NCBI GenBank assembly: GCA_902475415.1
Contig: CABRZK010000014.1
Coordinates: 1 to 17,671 of the forward strand
DNA length: 17,671 nt
Reading direction: 5' to 3'
Origin: an uncultured Eubacterium sp.
GTDB taxonomy: Bacteria; Bacillota; Clostridia; Lachnospirales; Lachnospiraceae
This document shows, in pieces, positions 7,303 to 15,443 of this stretch; position 1 is the stretch's first letter, and each line of letters opens with the position of its first letter. The notes below the pieces were generated by a model. That model did no database searches. It saw nothing but the letters and a program-made list of their open reading frames with translations, and was not told where the DNA came from. The position numbers and the translations under genes were made by a program.

Positions 7303-7344
7303 ATACTTCGTGCATCTCATTTGCACGAAGTATTTTATTTTATT
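7303..7344 (+). terminator. Rho-independent terminator after yqeY-like gene
   Basis: Perfect 12-bp stem, ATACTTCGTGCA (7303-7314) and TGCACGAAGTAT (7322-7333), with a 7-nt loop and a following TTTATTTTATT run on the plus strand. Confidence 0.9.
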
Positions 7345-7377
7345 GAAATGTATACAGAATGTTTTCCCTCATACAAC

Positions 7378-7407
7378 AAAAACCTCCAGACAAGTCTGGA
7401 GGTTTTT
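7378..7407 (-). terminator. Terminator of the NlpC/P60 gene, bidirectional form
   Basis: AAAAACCTCCAGAC (7378-7391) and GTCTGGAGGTTTTT (7394-7407) form a GC-rich stem with A and T runs on both sides, so it can stop transcription from either strand. It sits between the convergent YqeY-type and hydrolase genes. Confidence 0.9.
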
Positions 7408-7440
7408 AATTATTCTGTATCAAATCAAATTCATATTCAA

Positions 7441-8640
7441 TTAGAAAATTCTACGAACTGCAACAATGGATTTTCCGTAGTTTACAGGTCCGACCTTGAT
7501 ACCGGTAGATGGTGAACTTGCATGAACAATCTGACCACCGCCAATATAAATTGCTACGTGGCCACTGTAGCATACGATATCACCCGGCTGCATATCAGAA
7601 GCTGATACGGCACGACCCACACCGGTTAATGCTCCGGAACTATGCGGAAGTGATACACCAAAGTTTGCATATACGCTCTTTACAAATCCGGAACAGTCTG
7701 CTCCGTTTGTAAGACTCTCGCCACCCCATACATATGGGTTTCCTACGAACTGACATCCGTAACTTGCTACTGCTGATCCTGTACCGGATCCTGAACTGCT
7801 GGATGAGCTGGAACTACTGCTGTCAGATGAGCTGGAGCTATTGGATTTCTTGCTGGATGAGCTGGAGCTTGAACTGCTTGCCACACTGGAAGCACCTGCT
7901 GTCACTTTTACAGTCTGTGCTGCTGCAAGCTGCTCTGCAATAATCGCATTCTGCTCTGCTACAGTCTGTTTATACTGTGCTGCAAGGCTCTGTGCCTGTG
8001 CAAGCTGATTCTCAAAATCTGCCATCTGGCTGCTCTTCTCAGCTTTCATTGTCTCCAGCTGCTGCTGCTGTTCCTGATATGTAGCCTGGTTCTCTTCCAG
8101 TTCTGCTTTTTCATCTGCTACCTGTGTAACCAGATTAGCAACCTCAGTCTTGGTGTTCTGATATTCTACCAGAAGATTTCTGTCATAATCATATACTTTT
8201 GAGAAATTCTCTACTTTATTCAAAACATCAGCAAAGCTCTGTGCGCCAACCATTGCATCAAGGAAAGAACTGTCACCGTTCTCATACATATAACGAATTC
8301 TTTCTTTCATAGAGCTGTACTGCTCTGCTTCTTTCTCTTTTGCAGCTTTCAGATCTGCCTCTGCCTGTGCAAGTTCTACTTTTTTCTGTTCAATCTGATC
8401 CGAAATCAGATCCAGACTTACAAGAACATCTACCAGATCGGTATCTACTTTATCAATTTCACTCTGTAAACTGGACTGCTGGCTCTCAATGTCCTGAATC
8501 TGACTGTTTACAGAATTGAGTTTATTCTGTGCCTCGTTCTTCTGACTTTTTGCTTTAGAAAGGGTAGTTGCACCTGCCACCTGTGTACCGGATAAAGCCA
8601 TCGCAACAACTAATCCTAACGCAATTATTTTTTTCTTCAT
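7441..8640 (-). CDS. Secreted NlpC/P60 peptidoglycan endopeptidase with coiled coil (CwlO/PcsB-like)
   Basis: Cleaves peptide stems of peptidoglycan outside the cell. A signal peptide (residues 1-24, cleavage near AGA) precedes a long coiled-coil region (about 28-245, rich in Q, E, A, K). A Ser-dominated linker (about 251-296) leads to an NlpC/P60 domain (about 300-399). The catalytic set is visible: C316 in ADCSGF, H361 in GHVAIYIG, and H373 in IVHASS. The layout matches B. subtilis CwlO and streptococcal PcsB, hydrolases held inactive by the coiled coil and activated by FtsEX; those partners are not in the window. The start has AAGGAG 11 nt upstream. It is a single-gene unit with its own promoter and terminator, and has a WalR-like box upstream. 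Confidence 0.93.
   Translation of the reverse strand: MKKKIIALGLVVAMALSGTQVAGATTLSKAKSQKNEAQNKLNSVNSQIQDIESQQSSLQSEIDKVDTDLVDVLVSLDLISDQIEQKKVELAQAEADLKAAKEKEAEQYSSMKERIRYMYENGDSSFLDAMVGAQSFADVLNKVENFSKVYDYDRNLLVEYQNTKTEVANLVTQVADEKAELEENQATYQEQQQQLETMKAEKSSQMADFENQLAQAQSLAAQYKQTVAEQNAIIAEQLAAAQTVKVTAGASSVASSSSSSSSSKKSNSSSSSDSSSSSSSSSSGSGTGSAVASYGCQFVGNPYVWGGESLTNGADCSGFVKSVYANFGVSLPHSSGALTGVGRAVSASDMQPGDIVCYSGHVAIYIGGGQIVHASSPSTGIKVGPVNYGKSIVAVRRIF
7801..7869. repeat. Repeats encoding the Ser-rich linker
   Basis: Three near-identical 15-mers, GGATGAGCTGGAACT (7801-7815), AGATGAGCTGGAGCT (7825-7839) and GGATGAGCTGGAGCT (7855-7869), lie about 24-30 bp apart in the linker. Such repeats are prone to in-frame expansion or loss. 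Confidence 0.75.
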
Positions 8641-8688
8641 ATATTGAAATACTCCTTCGTAATGTGTCTTTTTTCCGTTACCTCATGG

Positions 8689-8717
8689 ATTATAACATTT
8701 CTCTGTCATAATTTCAA
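8689..8717 (-). promoter_or_regulatory. Promoter of the NlpC/P60 gene
   Basis: Minus strand: -35 TTGAAA (8712-8717), a 17-nt spacer, and a perfect -10 TATAAT (8689-8694). It predicts a leader of about 40 nt carrying the AAGGAG site. Confidence 0.8.
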
Positions 8718-8756
8718 CCGAAAGAACACTATTTCAGAAATATTTCACACTTTTTT

Positions 8757-8773
8757 GTAATATTTTTGTAACA
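8757..8773 (-). promoter_or_regulatory. WalR-like box upstream of the hydrolase promoter
   Basis: Minus strand TGTTAC-N5-TATTAC. The WalR (YycF) consensus is TGTWAH-N5-TGTWAH, so one base of the second half deviates. It lies about 40 bp upstream of the -35, just past the stop of the preceding gene. WalR controls cwlO-type and pcsB-type hydrolases in other Firmicutes. The AT-rich setting makes a chance match possible. Confidence 0.4.
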
Positions 8774-8778
8774 TTTTG

Positions 8779-10353
8779 TCAGATCTGCGGAATCCCCTGC
8801 TTTACTACAAGAATTTTCTGACCAGCTGTCAGAGTCTGGCCTTCTATCTGATTGATTTTTCTGATATCAGCCTCTGTTGTATGAAATTTTTTGGCAATTT
8901 CCCATAAATCATTTTCCTGTGCTATCCGTATACCGGCGATTCCCGGAATCTGTTCCAGCCATTTTGCATCCAGCGCTTCCGTTTCCACCGCGTCAATAAA
9001 TGTTGTTTTTTTCATTTCCGTTACAAATACTTCCACGGAAATCACCGCCTGCACTTCCAGTTCCGTTCCTGTTTTCATCAAAAACGAAAGATGTTCTACC
9101 AATGCCTGCAGTTCCACATCCGGATCCTCCGGCATATGCAATACATCGATTTCACACTGAAATGGCAGTAATCCCTCAACTGCCCCTACTGGCATACTGT
9201 CCGAGCTGCTCAGATACAGAATCTGCACATTCACGGTACCATCTACACGCACACAGTTTCCCTGTATCTCCCAGTGTTCCACTTCTGCCTGCCCGGTACC
9301 TGAACTGATCTGTAAAATCTCATGCTCCTGATCCTGTATGTTCAATGTATCATTCACACGGCACTTTGCTTCATTTTTCATACACAGACTGTACGTTGTA
9401 ACCGGCTGTTCATGCAAATTCAGTTGATACTCCAGAGAATATGCATCTAAAAGACGCTCTGTTTTTCTTTCGCGATACAGCCACAGATCCATGATCAGGT
9501 CTGTTTCCATCAAAACTACACGCATCTCTCCGTCTGCATCTTCTTTCTCCTTGCAGGAAAACACTGGCTTTCCGGCAAGGATATGTGGAATCATATCATG
9601 TTCTGCTTCTGATATACTCAGACTGCTCTGATACGGCAGGCGCTGCTCCAGCCACTGAACTGTGTGATCTTCCATTCCCTGATAGATCAGAAACAGCTGA
9701 ATATCTCCCTGAAGTGTCACACTACCATTCACTACGTGTGTCTCCATCCCCATAAGCTGAATCTGAGACCAGAGAATCTGATGAATGTTTGGCTTATTGG
9801 CCGGAAGCTGCACTTCTTCCCGGATTTTTGCACGCTCGCTTCCCCGATAACACAGTTCCAGATAGTTTTCTGTCTGTGTCTGCATTTCCAGCGCTTCTTC
9901 TCCCTGGTTCTGCGCAATCCCCACTGGAATGTCCAGTTTCTTCCGTTCTCTGGTCTGAACCCGGATTTCCATAAGTGCACGGACATTTAACTTTCTGGCA
10001 TTCATCATCCGGATTGTCAGATCCTCCAGGACAACCTCTGTCTGTGGCATATCAAACTCCCCGCAGCCTTCCAGAACCACTGTTTCCTGATAAGGGAATT
10101 CTCCTTCGAGGCTGGCAATATTGCACTCACCCTGCCGGGTCTGATACAACACATGAAACTTCAGGGTTCCTTTCACAATAACCTGTCCTGTGCCACACTT
10201 GCTTTCATCCGTCTGCACACTTCCTTCTCTGAGAATCACCGAGAAAAAATCCGGCAGATAATCCGGCAGATGGTATGTCTCATCAAACGTCACCTGCGTA
10301 ACGGCAGGTCCCTTTTTTTCCTCCATATATAATGATTCTGTCATCAACTCCAT
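8779..10353 (-). CDS. SPOCS (DUF3794) and LysM protein, SipL-like
   Basis: A 524-residue protein, close in length and layout to C. difficile SipL, the spore-coat morphogenesis factor that binds SpoIVA through its LysM. About residues 1-465 are beta-rich and repetitive, with recurring patterns of the SPOCS/DUF3794 type (VKGTLKFHVLYQTRQGE; VDGTVNVQILYLSSSD; LPFQCEIDV; VEVFVTEM). The C-terminal 50 residues form a LysM-like domain (ENDLWEIAKKFHTTEADIRKIN, then LTAGQKILVV). No signal peptide is present, as expected for a protein acting from the mother-cell cytosol. AAGGAGG precedes the ATG. It is 27 bp downstream of the PrcB-domain gene. I recognise the domain architecture; orthology to SipL is inference, and no sigma-K or sigma-E promoter could be assigned. 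Confidence 0.82.
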   Translation of the reverse strand: MELMTESLYMEEKKGPAVTQVTFDETYHLPDYLPDFFSVILREGSVQTDESKCGTGQVIVKGTLKFHVLYQTRQGECNIASLEGEFPYQETVVLEGCGEFDMPQTEVVLEDLTIRMMNARKLNVRALMEIRVQTRERKKLDIPVGIAQNQGEEALEMQTQTENYLELCYRGSERAKIREEVQLPANKPNIHQILWSQIQLMGMETHVVNGSVTLQGDIQLFLIYQGMEDHTVQWLEQRLPYQSSLSISEAEHDMIPHILAGKPVFSCKEKEDADGEMRVVLMETDLIMDLWLYRERKTERLLDAYSLEYQLNLHEQPVTTYSLCMKNEAKCRVNDTLNIQDQEHEILQISSGTGQAEVEHWEIQGNCVRVDGTVNVQILYLSSSDSMPVGAVEGLLPFQCEIDVLHMPEDPDVELQALVEHLSFLMKTGTELEVQAVISVEVFVTEMKKTTFIDAVETEALDAKWLEQIPGIAGIRIAQENDLWEIAKKFHTTEADIRKINQIEGQTLTAGQKILVVKQGIPQI

Positions 10354-10380
10354 GTCCCACTCCTCCTTAATTTTCCAGTT

Positions 10381-10812
10381 TTATTCAAAAACAACATTTT
10401 CTTCCAGCCTCTCTGTTTTCACGACGATATAAGGATAACTGATCGCTTTTTCTTCCTGGTTTCCATTTTCCGGTCCAATCAGATCTGTTTCAAAATAAAG
10501 CGCATTTTCTGCCAGATACAGATTTTGCACCTGAATACTGTATCCTCCCGTCGCCTGCATTCCAAATCCCCGCACAATATATAAAGCATCATCCAACATA
10601 TAGGTCATTTTAAAATCTTCTGCTTTCTGCGCTTCAATTTTTTCCAGCAGTTCACCGGGGATTTCTTCTTCCGTAACTACTGTATAATCCACATCTCTTA
10701 TTTTTTCTGTTCCGATTTTCTGCATTCCGCAGCCGCCACACCACAAACACCCCATCAGGCAAAGCAATATTCCCGCATGGCGAATCACATTCCTTGTTCC
10801 TGTACTTTTCAT
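10381..10812 (-). CDS. PrcB-type domain protein, putative lipoprotein
   Basis: The ATG at 10812 (143 residues) has GGTGGAG about 10 nt upstream; an ATG 21 bp further out has a weaker site. Residues 1-28 form a basic start and hydrophobic segment ending in LWCGGCG, a loose lipobox, so membrane anchoring via Cys is likely but not certain. The C-terminal half (about 73-143) matches the PrcB_C pattern: ALYIVRGFGMQATGGYSIQV, LYFETDLIGP, and a YPYIVVKTERL strand. PrcB was described as part of a spirochaete surface protease complex; in Firmicutes the role of the domain is unknown. It precedes the SPOCS-LysM gene and is divergent from plsC. Confidence 0.7.
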   Translation of the reverse strand: MKSTGTRNVIRHAGILLCLMGCLWCGGCGMQKIGTEKIRDVDYTVVTEEEIPGELLEKIEAQKAEDFKMTYMLDDALYIVRGFGMQATGGYSIQVQNLYLAENALYFETDLIGPENGNQEEKAISYPYIVVKTERLEENVVFE

Positions 10813-10873
10813 GCTGTTCTCACTCCACCGCATTTCTTGCTCTATTCTATTTGCTGATTTTCTAAAATATGCA

Positions 10874-10902
10874 TGGATTTCTGAAAAACTATCTGTTATA
10901 CT
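10874..10902 (+). promoter_or_regulatory. Extended -10 promoter of plsC
   Basis: Plus strand TG-T-TATACT, with -10 at 10897-10902 and a weak -35 TGGATT (10874-10879) 17 nt upstream. Transcription would start near 10909, leaving about 80 nt before the ATG at 10990. I found no convincing promoter for the divergent PrcB-domain gene in this spacer. Confidence 0.55.
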
Positions 10903-10989
10903 GAGTACGCAGTTGTAACTATGTTCGTCAAAATAACATCACATCGTTCACTGCTTTTTAAAATGTTTTTTACTCTTGGAGGAAATATT

Positions 10990-11730
10990 ATGTTTAGAAC
11001 AATTCTTGCAGTTTTGTTCGCAGTCTGCTATCTGATCATCGGTATTCCGGTTTTATTCGTCGAATGGCTGATTGGCAAAAAAAATCCCCGTTTGCGGGAT
11101 ATCAGCAGTCTGCGTATGGTGCAGTGGGCCTTTCGTGTCATCTGTGCAATCTGCGGTGTAAAGCTTACAGTAAAGGGACAGGAAAATGTACCAAAGGACA
11201 CTCCGGTTCTGTATGTGGCTAATCACAACAGCTATTTTGATATCATGATCACTTACGCCCTCTGCCCGGATCTGACCGGCTACATTGCAAAAGATTCTCT
11301 GGAAAAAGTTCCACTGCTGAGCATCTGGATGAAGCGGCTTTACTGCCTTTTCCTGAAACGGGATGATATGAAGGCAAGTCTGAAAACTATTCTTCAGGCT
11401 ATCGAATATGTGAAACAGGGAATCTCCATTTGCATTTTCCCTGAAGGAACCCGCGGTGACAGTGATGAGATGGCACCTTTTAAAGAAGGAAGTATGAAAA
11501 TTGCAGAAAAAACCGGATGTCCGGTTATTCCAATGGCAATTTCCCACACACGCGATATCATCAAAGATCACATTCCTTTTGTTAAACCGACACATGTCAC
11601 TGTACAATATGGTGCTCCGATTTATCCGAAAGAACTTTCCAAAGAGGAAAAACGTGCCCTTGGCCGTTACTCCCAGAATATCATTCAGGAAATGCTGGAT
11701 CAGCAGAAAGCACTGGAAAGCGCAGACTGA
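10990..11730 (+). CDS. plsC: 1-acyl-sn-glycerol-3-phosphate acyltransferase
   Basis: Adds the second acyl chain to lysophosphatidic acid to give phosphatidic acid at the inner face of the membrane. I start it at 10990 (246 residues), where GGAGG is well placed. An in-frame ATG at 10921 lies too close to the predicted transcription start and has no ribosome site. An N-terminal membrane segment (about 3-27) precedes the acyltransferase domain. Motif I is NHNSYFD (N78-D84, catalytic H79 with D84), motif III is FPEGTRG (150-156), and motif IV is around VIPMAI (169-174). Length is normal for PlsC. It is a single-gene unit ending at a shared terminator. Confidence 0.93.
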   Translation: MFRTILAVLFAVCYLIIGIPVLFVEWLIGKKNPRLRDISSLRMVQWAFRVICAICGVKLTVKGQENVPKDTPVLYVANHNSYFDIMITYALCPDLTGYIAKDSLEKVPLLSIWMKRLYCLFLKRDDMKASLKTILQAIEYVKQGISICIFPEGTRGDSDEMAPFKEGSMKIAEKTGCPVIPMAISHTRDIIKDHIPFVKPTHVTVQYGAPIYPKELSKEEKRALGRYSQNIIQEMLDQQKALESAD

Positions 11731-11797
11731 TCCGTTAAAATGATCCTGCCTGGTCCAAGATGCAGGCTTACAATGCTTTCACAATTTCATAAAGCAA

Positions 11798-11841
11798 AAA
11801 ATCCTCACAGAAACAAGCATTCTCGTTTCTGTGAGGATTTT
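11798..11841. terminator. Shared bidirectional terminator of plsC and murF
   Basis: A 17-bp perfect stem, AAAATCCTCACAGAAAC (11798-11814) and its complement (11825-11841), with a 10-nt loop. A T run on the plus side and an A run before it give T tracts in both directions. It lies between two convergent genes. Confidence 0.9.
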
Positions 11842-11864
11842 ATTTTTATAATTCATATTCAGTA

Positions 11865-11900
11865 CAGAATCTCTTTACTCTTCAGAATATCTTTACTCTT
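11865..11900. repeat. 18-bp tandem duplication at the murF stop
   Basis: Units 11865-11882 and 11883-11900 are adjacent and differ at one base. On the minus strand each reads GAAGAGTAA followed by AGATATTCT or AGAGATTCT. The right unit contains the real murF stop and the left copies it downstream. It looks like a recent slippage event with no effect on the protein. Confidence 0.8.
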
Positions 11901-13302
11901 CCAGGGCTTCTTCCAGAGCTCGGACAATCTTCGGGAACTCCATAAAGTGAGAAGCTTTCACCAGAATAGTATCTCCGGATTTCACATACGGGATCAGAGC
12001 CTGTGTCAGTTTCTCCCGATCTGTAAAGTGCATCACTCTCGTATGACCACGCTGTGCACCTTTTGCAAGTTCCTCGCTGAGTTCACCACAGCAAAACAGA
12101 ATGTCCACACCCTGATTTGCTGCATATTTTCCCACATCATAGTGCATCTCTCGCTCATTCTCACCGAGTTCTCCCATATCACCGAGTACTGCAATCTTGC
12201 GGCCGTCTGCCTGTGCCAGAACGTCCAGAGACGCTTTCATAGACACCGGATTGGCATTATAGCAGTCATCAATAACCAGAACCTCTCCCAGTGTGATCAG
12301 ATTGGTGCGTCCGGCAATGGTCTTTGCATGGGCAATGCCTTCACAGATTTCCTCGTTGGTCAGTCCCATGATTCTTCCTACACATGCAGCTGCACATGCA
12401 TTGTATACATTATGTACACCTGGAATCGGTTCATGAATTCTGCATGTTTCCTCCGGAAAATGCAAGTCTGCATTCAGACCACGTAAACCTTTATTTTCAA
12501 TGGCATCTGCGGTAATCTCATACGGCAGATCTGCTTTTGGAGCTGTACCATCTTCTACATAATAAAATACCGGTTTGACACCTTTTACTTCCTGTACAGT
12601 GATCAGCTTGTCATCATTTCCATTCAGTACAATATGACCATCCGGTTTCAGGAAATCGAAAATCTCGGATTTTGCACGAAGCACACCATCCCGGTCGATC
12701 AGATTTTCCAGGTGACACTGTCCGATGTTGGTCATCACACAGATGTCCGGTTTTGCCACTTTTGCAATGCGATGCATTTCTCCAAACTCGGAAATTCCCA
12801 TCTCTACTACCGCTACTTCATGCTCCCTGCGAATGCGCAGAATGGTAAGCGGCAGGCCGATTTCATTATTAAAGTTGCCTTCTGTCTTCAGCACATTGTA
12901 TTTCTGACCAAGTACCGCAGAAATCATCTCTTTTGTACTTGTTTTTCCAACACTTCCGGTAATTCCGACAATTTTAATAGAAAGTGTAGAGCGGTAAAAC
13001 TCTGCAATATCTTTTAATGCCTGTTCACTGGAACTCACCTGAATATAAGGACCGGCCGGGTTGTCCAGCGGTTCTTCTGACAGAACTGCCAGTGCACCTT
13101 TTGCAAATACATCCGGGATAAAACGATGACCATCCACACGTTCTCCGCGAATCGGAATATACAGGTAGCCCGGTTCGACCTGCCGGCTGTCGATCACCGC
13201 TCCGGTAATCTCACTGAAACGCAGTCCTTCCTCTCCGACATAGGTACCGCCACATGCTTTTGCAATGTTGTCCAGTGTCATCTGTTTCATTGTATTATTC
13301 AT
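11893..13302 (-). CDS. murF: UDP-N-acetylmuramoyl-tripeptide--D-alanyl-D-alanine ligase
   Basis: Joins D-Ala-D-Ala to UDP-MurNAc-tripeptide with ATP, the last cytoplasmic step of the peptidoglycan precursor. The 469 residues contain the Mur-ligase landmarks in order: an N-terminal substrate domain, the P-loop GSVGKTS (116-122, K120), EGNFNNEIG, VVEMGISEFGEM, NIGQCHLE, the HNVYNACAA block, AGRTNL, DDCYNANPVSMKASL and LGDMGELG. The EGNFNNEIGLP and DDCYNANP motifs favour MurF over MurC, MurD or MurE. The ATG has GGAGG at ideal spacing. The gene starts 8 bp before the end of ddl, so the enzyme that makes D-Ala-D-Ala and the one that uses it are probably translationally coupled. Confidence 0.96.
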   Translation of the reverse strand: MNNTMKQMTLDNIAKACGGTYVGEEGLRFSEITGAVIDSRQVEPGYLYIPIRGERVDGHRFIPDVFAKGALAVLSEEPLDNPAGPYIQVSSSEQALKDIAEFYRSTLSIKIVGITGSVGKTSTKEMISAVLGQKYNVLKTEGNFNNEIGLPLTILRIRREHEVAVVEMGISEFGEMHRIAKVAKPDICVMTNIGQCHLENLIDRDGVLRAKSEIFDFLKPDGHIVLNGNDDKLITVQEVKGVKPVFYYVEDGTAPKADLPYEITADAIENKGLRGLNADLHFPEETCRIHEPIPGVHNVYNACAAACVGRIMGLTNEEICEGIAHAKTIAGRTNLITLGEVLVIDDCYNANPVSMKASLDVLAQADGRKIAVLGDMGELGENEREMHYDVGKYAANQGVDILFCCGELSEELAKGAQRGHTRVMHFTDREKLTQALIPYVKSGDTILVKASHFMEFPKIVRALEEALEE

Positions 13303-14359
13303 GCTTTCCTCCGTATTTTTCCTGTGAAATCTGAATCAGTTTCTCACACAGATCTTCATACTGAATGCCGATGGCTGCTGCTTCCTGCGGCAACAGACTG
13401 GTAGCTGTCATACCCGGTAATGTGTTTGCCTCCAGACAGAACATCTCATTTTTATCATTTAACAGGAAATCCATTCTTGCATAAGAATCCAGGCCGAGTT
13501 CACGGCAGACTGCAACTGCGTGTTTCTGCATTTCTTTTGCAACTTCTTCCGGAAGATCTGCCGGGCAGGTCTCTACTGCGCTTCCTGCTTTGTATTTATT
13601 TTTAAAATCATAAAATCCTTCAATTGGCGCAATCTCAATAACCGGAAGTGCCTGCATATCGATCACACCAACAGAAAACTCACGTCCACAGATGTAATCC
13701 TCGATCACGATTTCATCCTCGTATTTGAAAGCCTCATCCAGAGCAGCTTCATACTCATCTGCGGTACGGACAATTGTAACACCGATACTGGAACCGCCAC
13801 AACATGGTTTTACAACACACGGAAGGCTTAAGCCTGTCTCTGCAAACGATGTCGCACGCTGGGCTTTATTCATGGAAATACCATGCGGTGTTGGAATGCC
13901 TGCTGCCTCAAACATTTTCTTGGAAATACCTTTATCCATTGCCAGCGCGCTTCCAAGATAACGGCTTCCGGTATACTGAATACCAAACAAATCAAAGGCT
14001 GCCTGAATCTTTCCGTTTTCGCCGTTCTCACCGTGCAGAGCCATAAATACAGCATCTGCTGCCTGGCAGATTCGGATAACATTCGGGCCAAAGAAACAGT
14101 CCGACTGATCCTTTCTCATTGCTTTTACCTGCGCAATATCCGGAGCTTCTCCCGGAATCTGTCCGCCTTCTGCGCTCACTTCTTCGGAACGGTCAAAAAT
14201 TCCTGTAATATCTTCCTCTTCATCATGATATCCCATGAAAACATCCAGCATGATAACGTTATGTCCTTTGTAACGTAATGCTTTGCTTACCATTGTTCCT
14301 GTATTCAGAGAAACATCTCTCTCTGTGCTGAGTCCACCAGCCAAAACTACAATATTCAT
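13295..14359 (-). CDS. ddl: D-alanine--D-alanine ligase
   Basis: Makes D-Ala-D-Ala with ATP for the cell wall. This 354-residue ATP-grasp enzyme shows an N-terminal VLAGGLSTERDVSL, a MALHGENGENG block, VKPCCGGSSIGV (nucleotide loop), and the Mg ligands D297, E310 and N312 (MDFLL, LEANTLPGM). The omega loop carries FYDFKNKY with Y256 at the tyrosine position typical of D-Ala-D-Ala specificity, unlike the VanA-type D-lactate ligases, so vancomycin resistance is not indicated. An acidic insert at about 43-85 lengthens the N-terminal domain, which I take to be a lineage variation. AAGGAG precedes the ATG at slightly long spacing. It forms an operon with murF. Confidence 0.95.
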   Translation of the reverse strand: MNIVVLAGGLSTERDVSLNTGTMVSKALRYKGHNVIMLDVFMGYHDEEEDITGIFDRSEEVSAEGGQIPGEAPDIAQVKAMRKDQSDCFFGPNVIRICQAADAVFMALHGENGENGKIQAAFDLFGIQYTGSRYLGSALAMDKGISKKMFEAAGIPTPHGISMNKAQRATSFAETGLSLPCVVKPCCGGSSIGVTIVRTADEYEAALDEAFKYEDEIVIEDYICGREFSVGVIDMQALPVIEIAPIEGFYDFKNKYKAGSAVETCPADLPEEVAKEMQKHAVAVCRELGLDSYARMDFLLNDKNEMFCLEANTLPGMTATSLLPQEAAAIGIQYEDLCEKLIQISQEKYGGKHE

Positions 14360-14406
14360 AATTCTATGTATCTCCTTAATATTGATTTCTTATTTGCATT
14401 CTCCTT

Positions 14407-14434
14407 AGTTTAGCACATTTTTTTTATTTGTGAA
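14407..14434 (-). promoter_or_regulatory. Promoter of ddl-murF
   Basis: Minus strand: -35 TTCACA (14429-14434), a 16-nt spacer ending TGC, and -10 TAAACT (14407-14412), giving an extended -10. The leader would be about 40 nt. I see no terminator hairpin for the upstream XRE gene in this 145-bp spacer, so readthrough from it cannot be excluded. Confidence 0.55.
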
Positions 14435-14504
14435 TGCCGCAGACGCAAAATATCATATTTTTTTCGTATTTTCCATTTATGCTATGGTTTCAAACTATAA
14501 ACTA

Positions 14505-15392
14505 TTATAATATATCTTCTATAAACATCTGCAGTTCATTCTTAACTGCTAACATCTTATCTACCATGCAGGCATACATTTCTGCCTGTCCAGCCTTTTT
14601 TGTATCCCCGAGTTTTGTCATTCCCGTTGCAAGTACAGACAGCAGCATTGGCGCTGACCGGTAACTGTCCGTTTGCCTGCATAATGTAAGTCCGTCCGTT
14701 CCATATCTGACAGAACCGGGATACTCTTCCATCATCAGACATAATGCTGACATCTGATAGCAGATGGAAATACAGGCCTGCTTCTGCCAGTGCTGCTCTC
14801 CATTTTTCTGATTGAGCACCTTAAGCATCTGTTCCAGCTGCTTCCGACACCATGCATGCTCCATCTTCTGTTCCTGACAGGCAATCAGCAATTGAAAAAT
14901 CAGAATTTCACAGGCATTGTAGCTACGTGGTGCCTCCCAGCTCCCTCTGTATTCAGGATATGTCAGATACAGCAGCTGAAGTAATACGTCCTCCATTTCT
15001 TCTGATGACGTTCCACACCACCATTCCAGGACATATGTCGCAAGTTCTATCCATTGCACATCTTCTGTTTTCTTTTCGCCGGACAATTTCCGATAACGCT
15101 GCAAACTTTCTTCCAGACTTTTGCGATCCCCCCATCGCACAGCCTGTGCCAGTTCCTCCTGTAACTTTTGACGTTCCATCGTCTGCGGTCCGGCAAACAT
15201 CATATATCGCCCAGACTGTTCTCCCATCCGCTCCATCAATGCCTCAAAAATTCTGTTTTGCGGGTTATGCCGTCCATTTTCAATTCTGGACAGGGTGCTC
15301 ACCGCACAAATTCCAAATGCCAGATCTTCCTGCGTCATCCCATGTTCTATTCTGGCATCGCGCAAAACCTTCCCAATTTCTAAAACTTCCAT
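14505..15392 (-). CDS. XRE family transcriptional regulator with helical C-terminal domain
   Basis: A 295-residue regulator. An N-terminal Cro/C1-type helix-turn-helix (about 6-60: IGKVLRDARIEHGMTQEDLA, then STLSRIENGRHNPQN) is followed by about 230 residues of amphipathic helices rich in Leu, Glu, Gln and Trp. These resemble a TPR-like array of the Rgg/PlcR kind. Such proteins often sense short peptides, but I found no plausible peptide gene in either flanking spacer, so that link is speculative. GAGGAG precedes the ATG. It is transcribed away from the SDR gene and reads toward ddl. Confidence 0.8.
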   Translation of the reverse strand: MEVLEIGKVLRDARIEHGMTQEDLAFGICAVSTLSRIENGRHNPQNRIFEALMERMGEQSGRYMMFAGPQTMERQKLQEELAQAVRWGDRKSLEESLQRYRKLSGEKKTEDVQWIELATYVLEWWCGTSSEEMEDVLLQLLYLTYPEYRGSWEAPRSYNACEILIFQLLIACQEQKMEHAWCRKQLEQMLKVLNQKNGEQHWQKQACISICYQMSALCLMMEEYPGSVRYGTDGLTLCRQTDSYRSAPMLLSVLATGMTKLGDTKKAGQAEMYACMVDKMLAVKNELQMFIEDIL

Positions 15393-15443
15393 AACTTCTC
15401 CTCTCTCGTTTCTTCTCCAGTACTCTTCCTTCGGAAAAACACT

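Noticed and set aside
10921..10989. Longer N-terminus for PlsC from the ATG at 10921
   Set aside because: It has no ribosome site and lies about 12 nt from the predicted transcription start, while the ATG at 10990 has GGAGG at ideal spacing and begins the typical membrane segment.
11740..12486. Long rightward frame opposite murF
   Set aside because: It is a shadow of murF on the other strand, passes through the shared terminator, and has no recognisable domain.
13295..14359. Ddl as a vancomycin-resistance D-Ala-D-Lac ligase
   Set aside because: The omega loop has the NKY tyrosine typical of D-Ala-D-Ala ligases, and no vanH or vanX is present.
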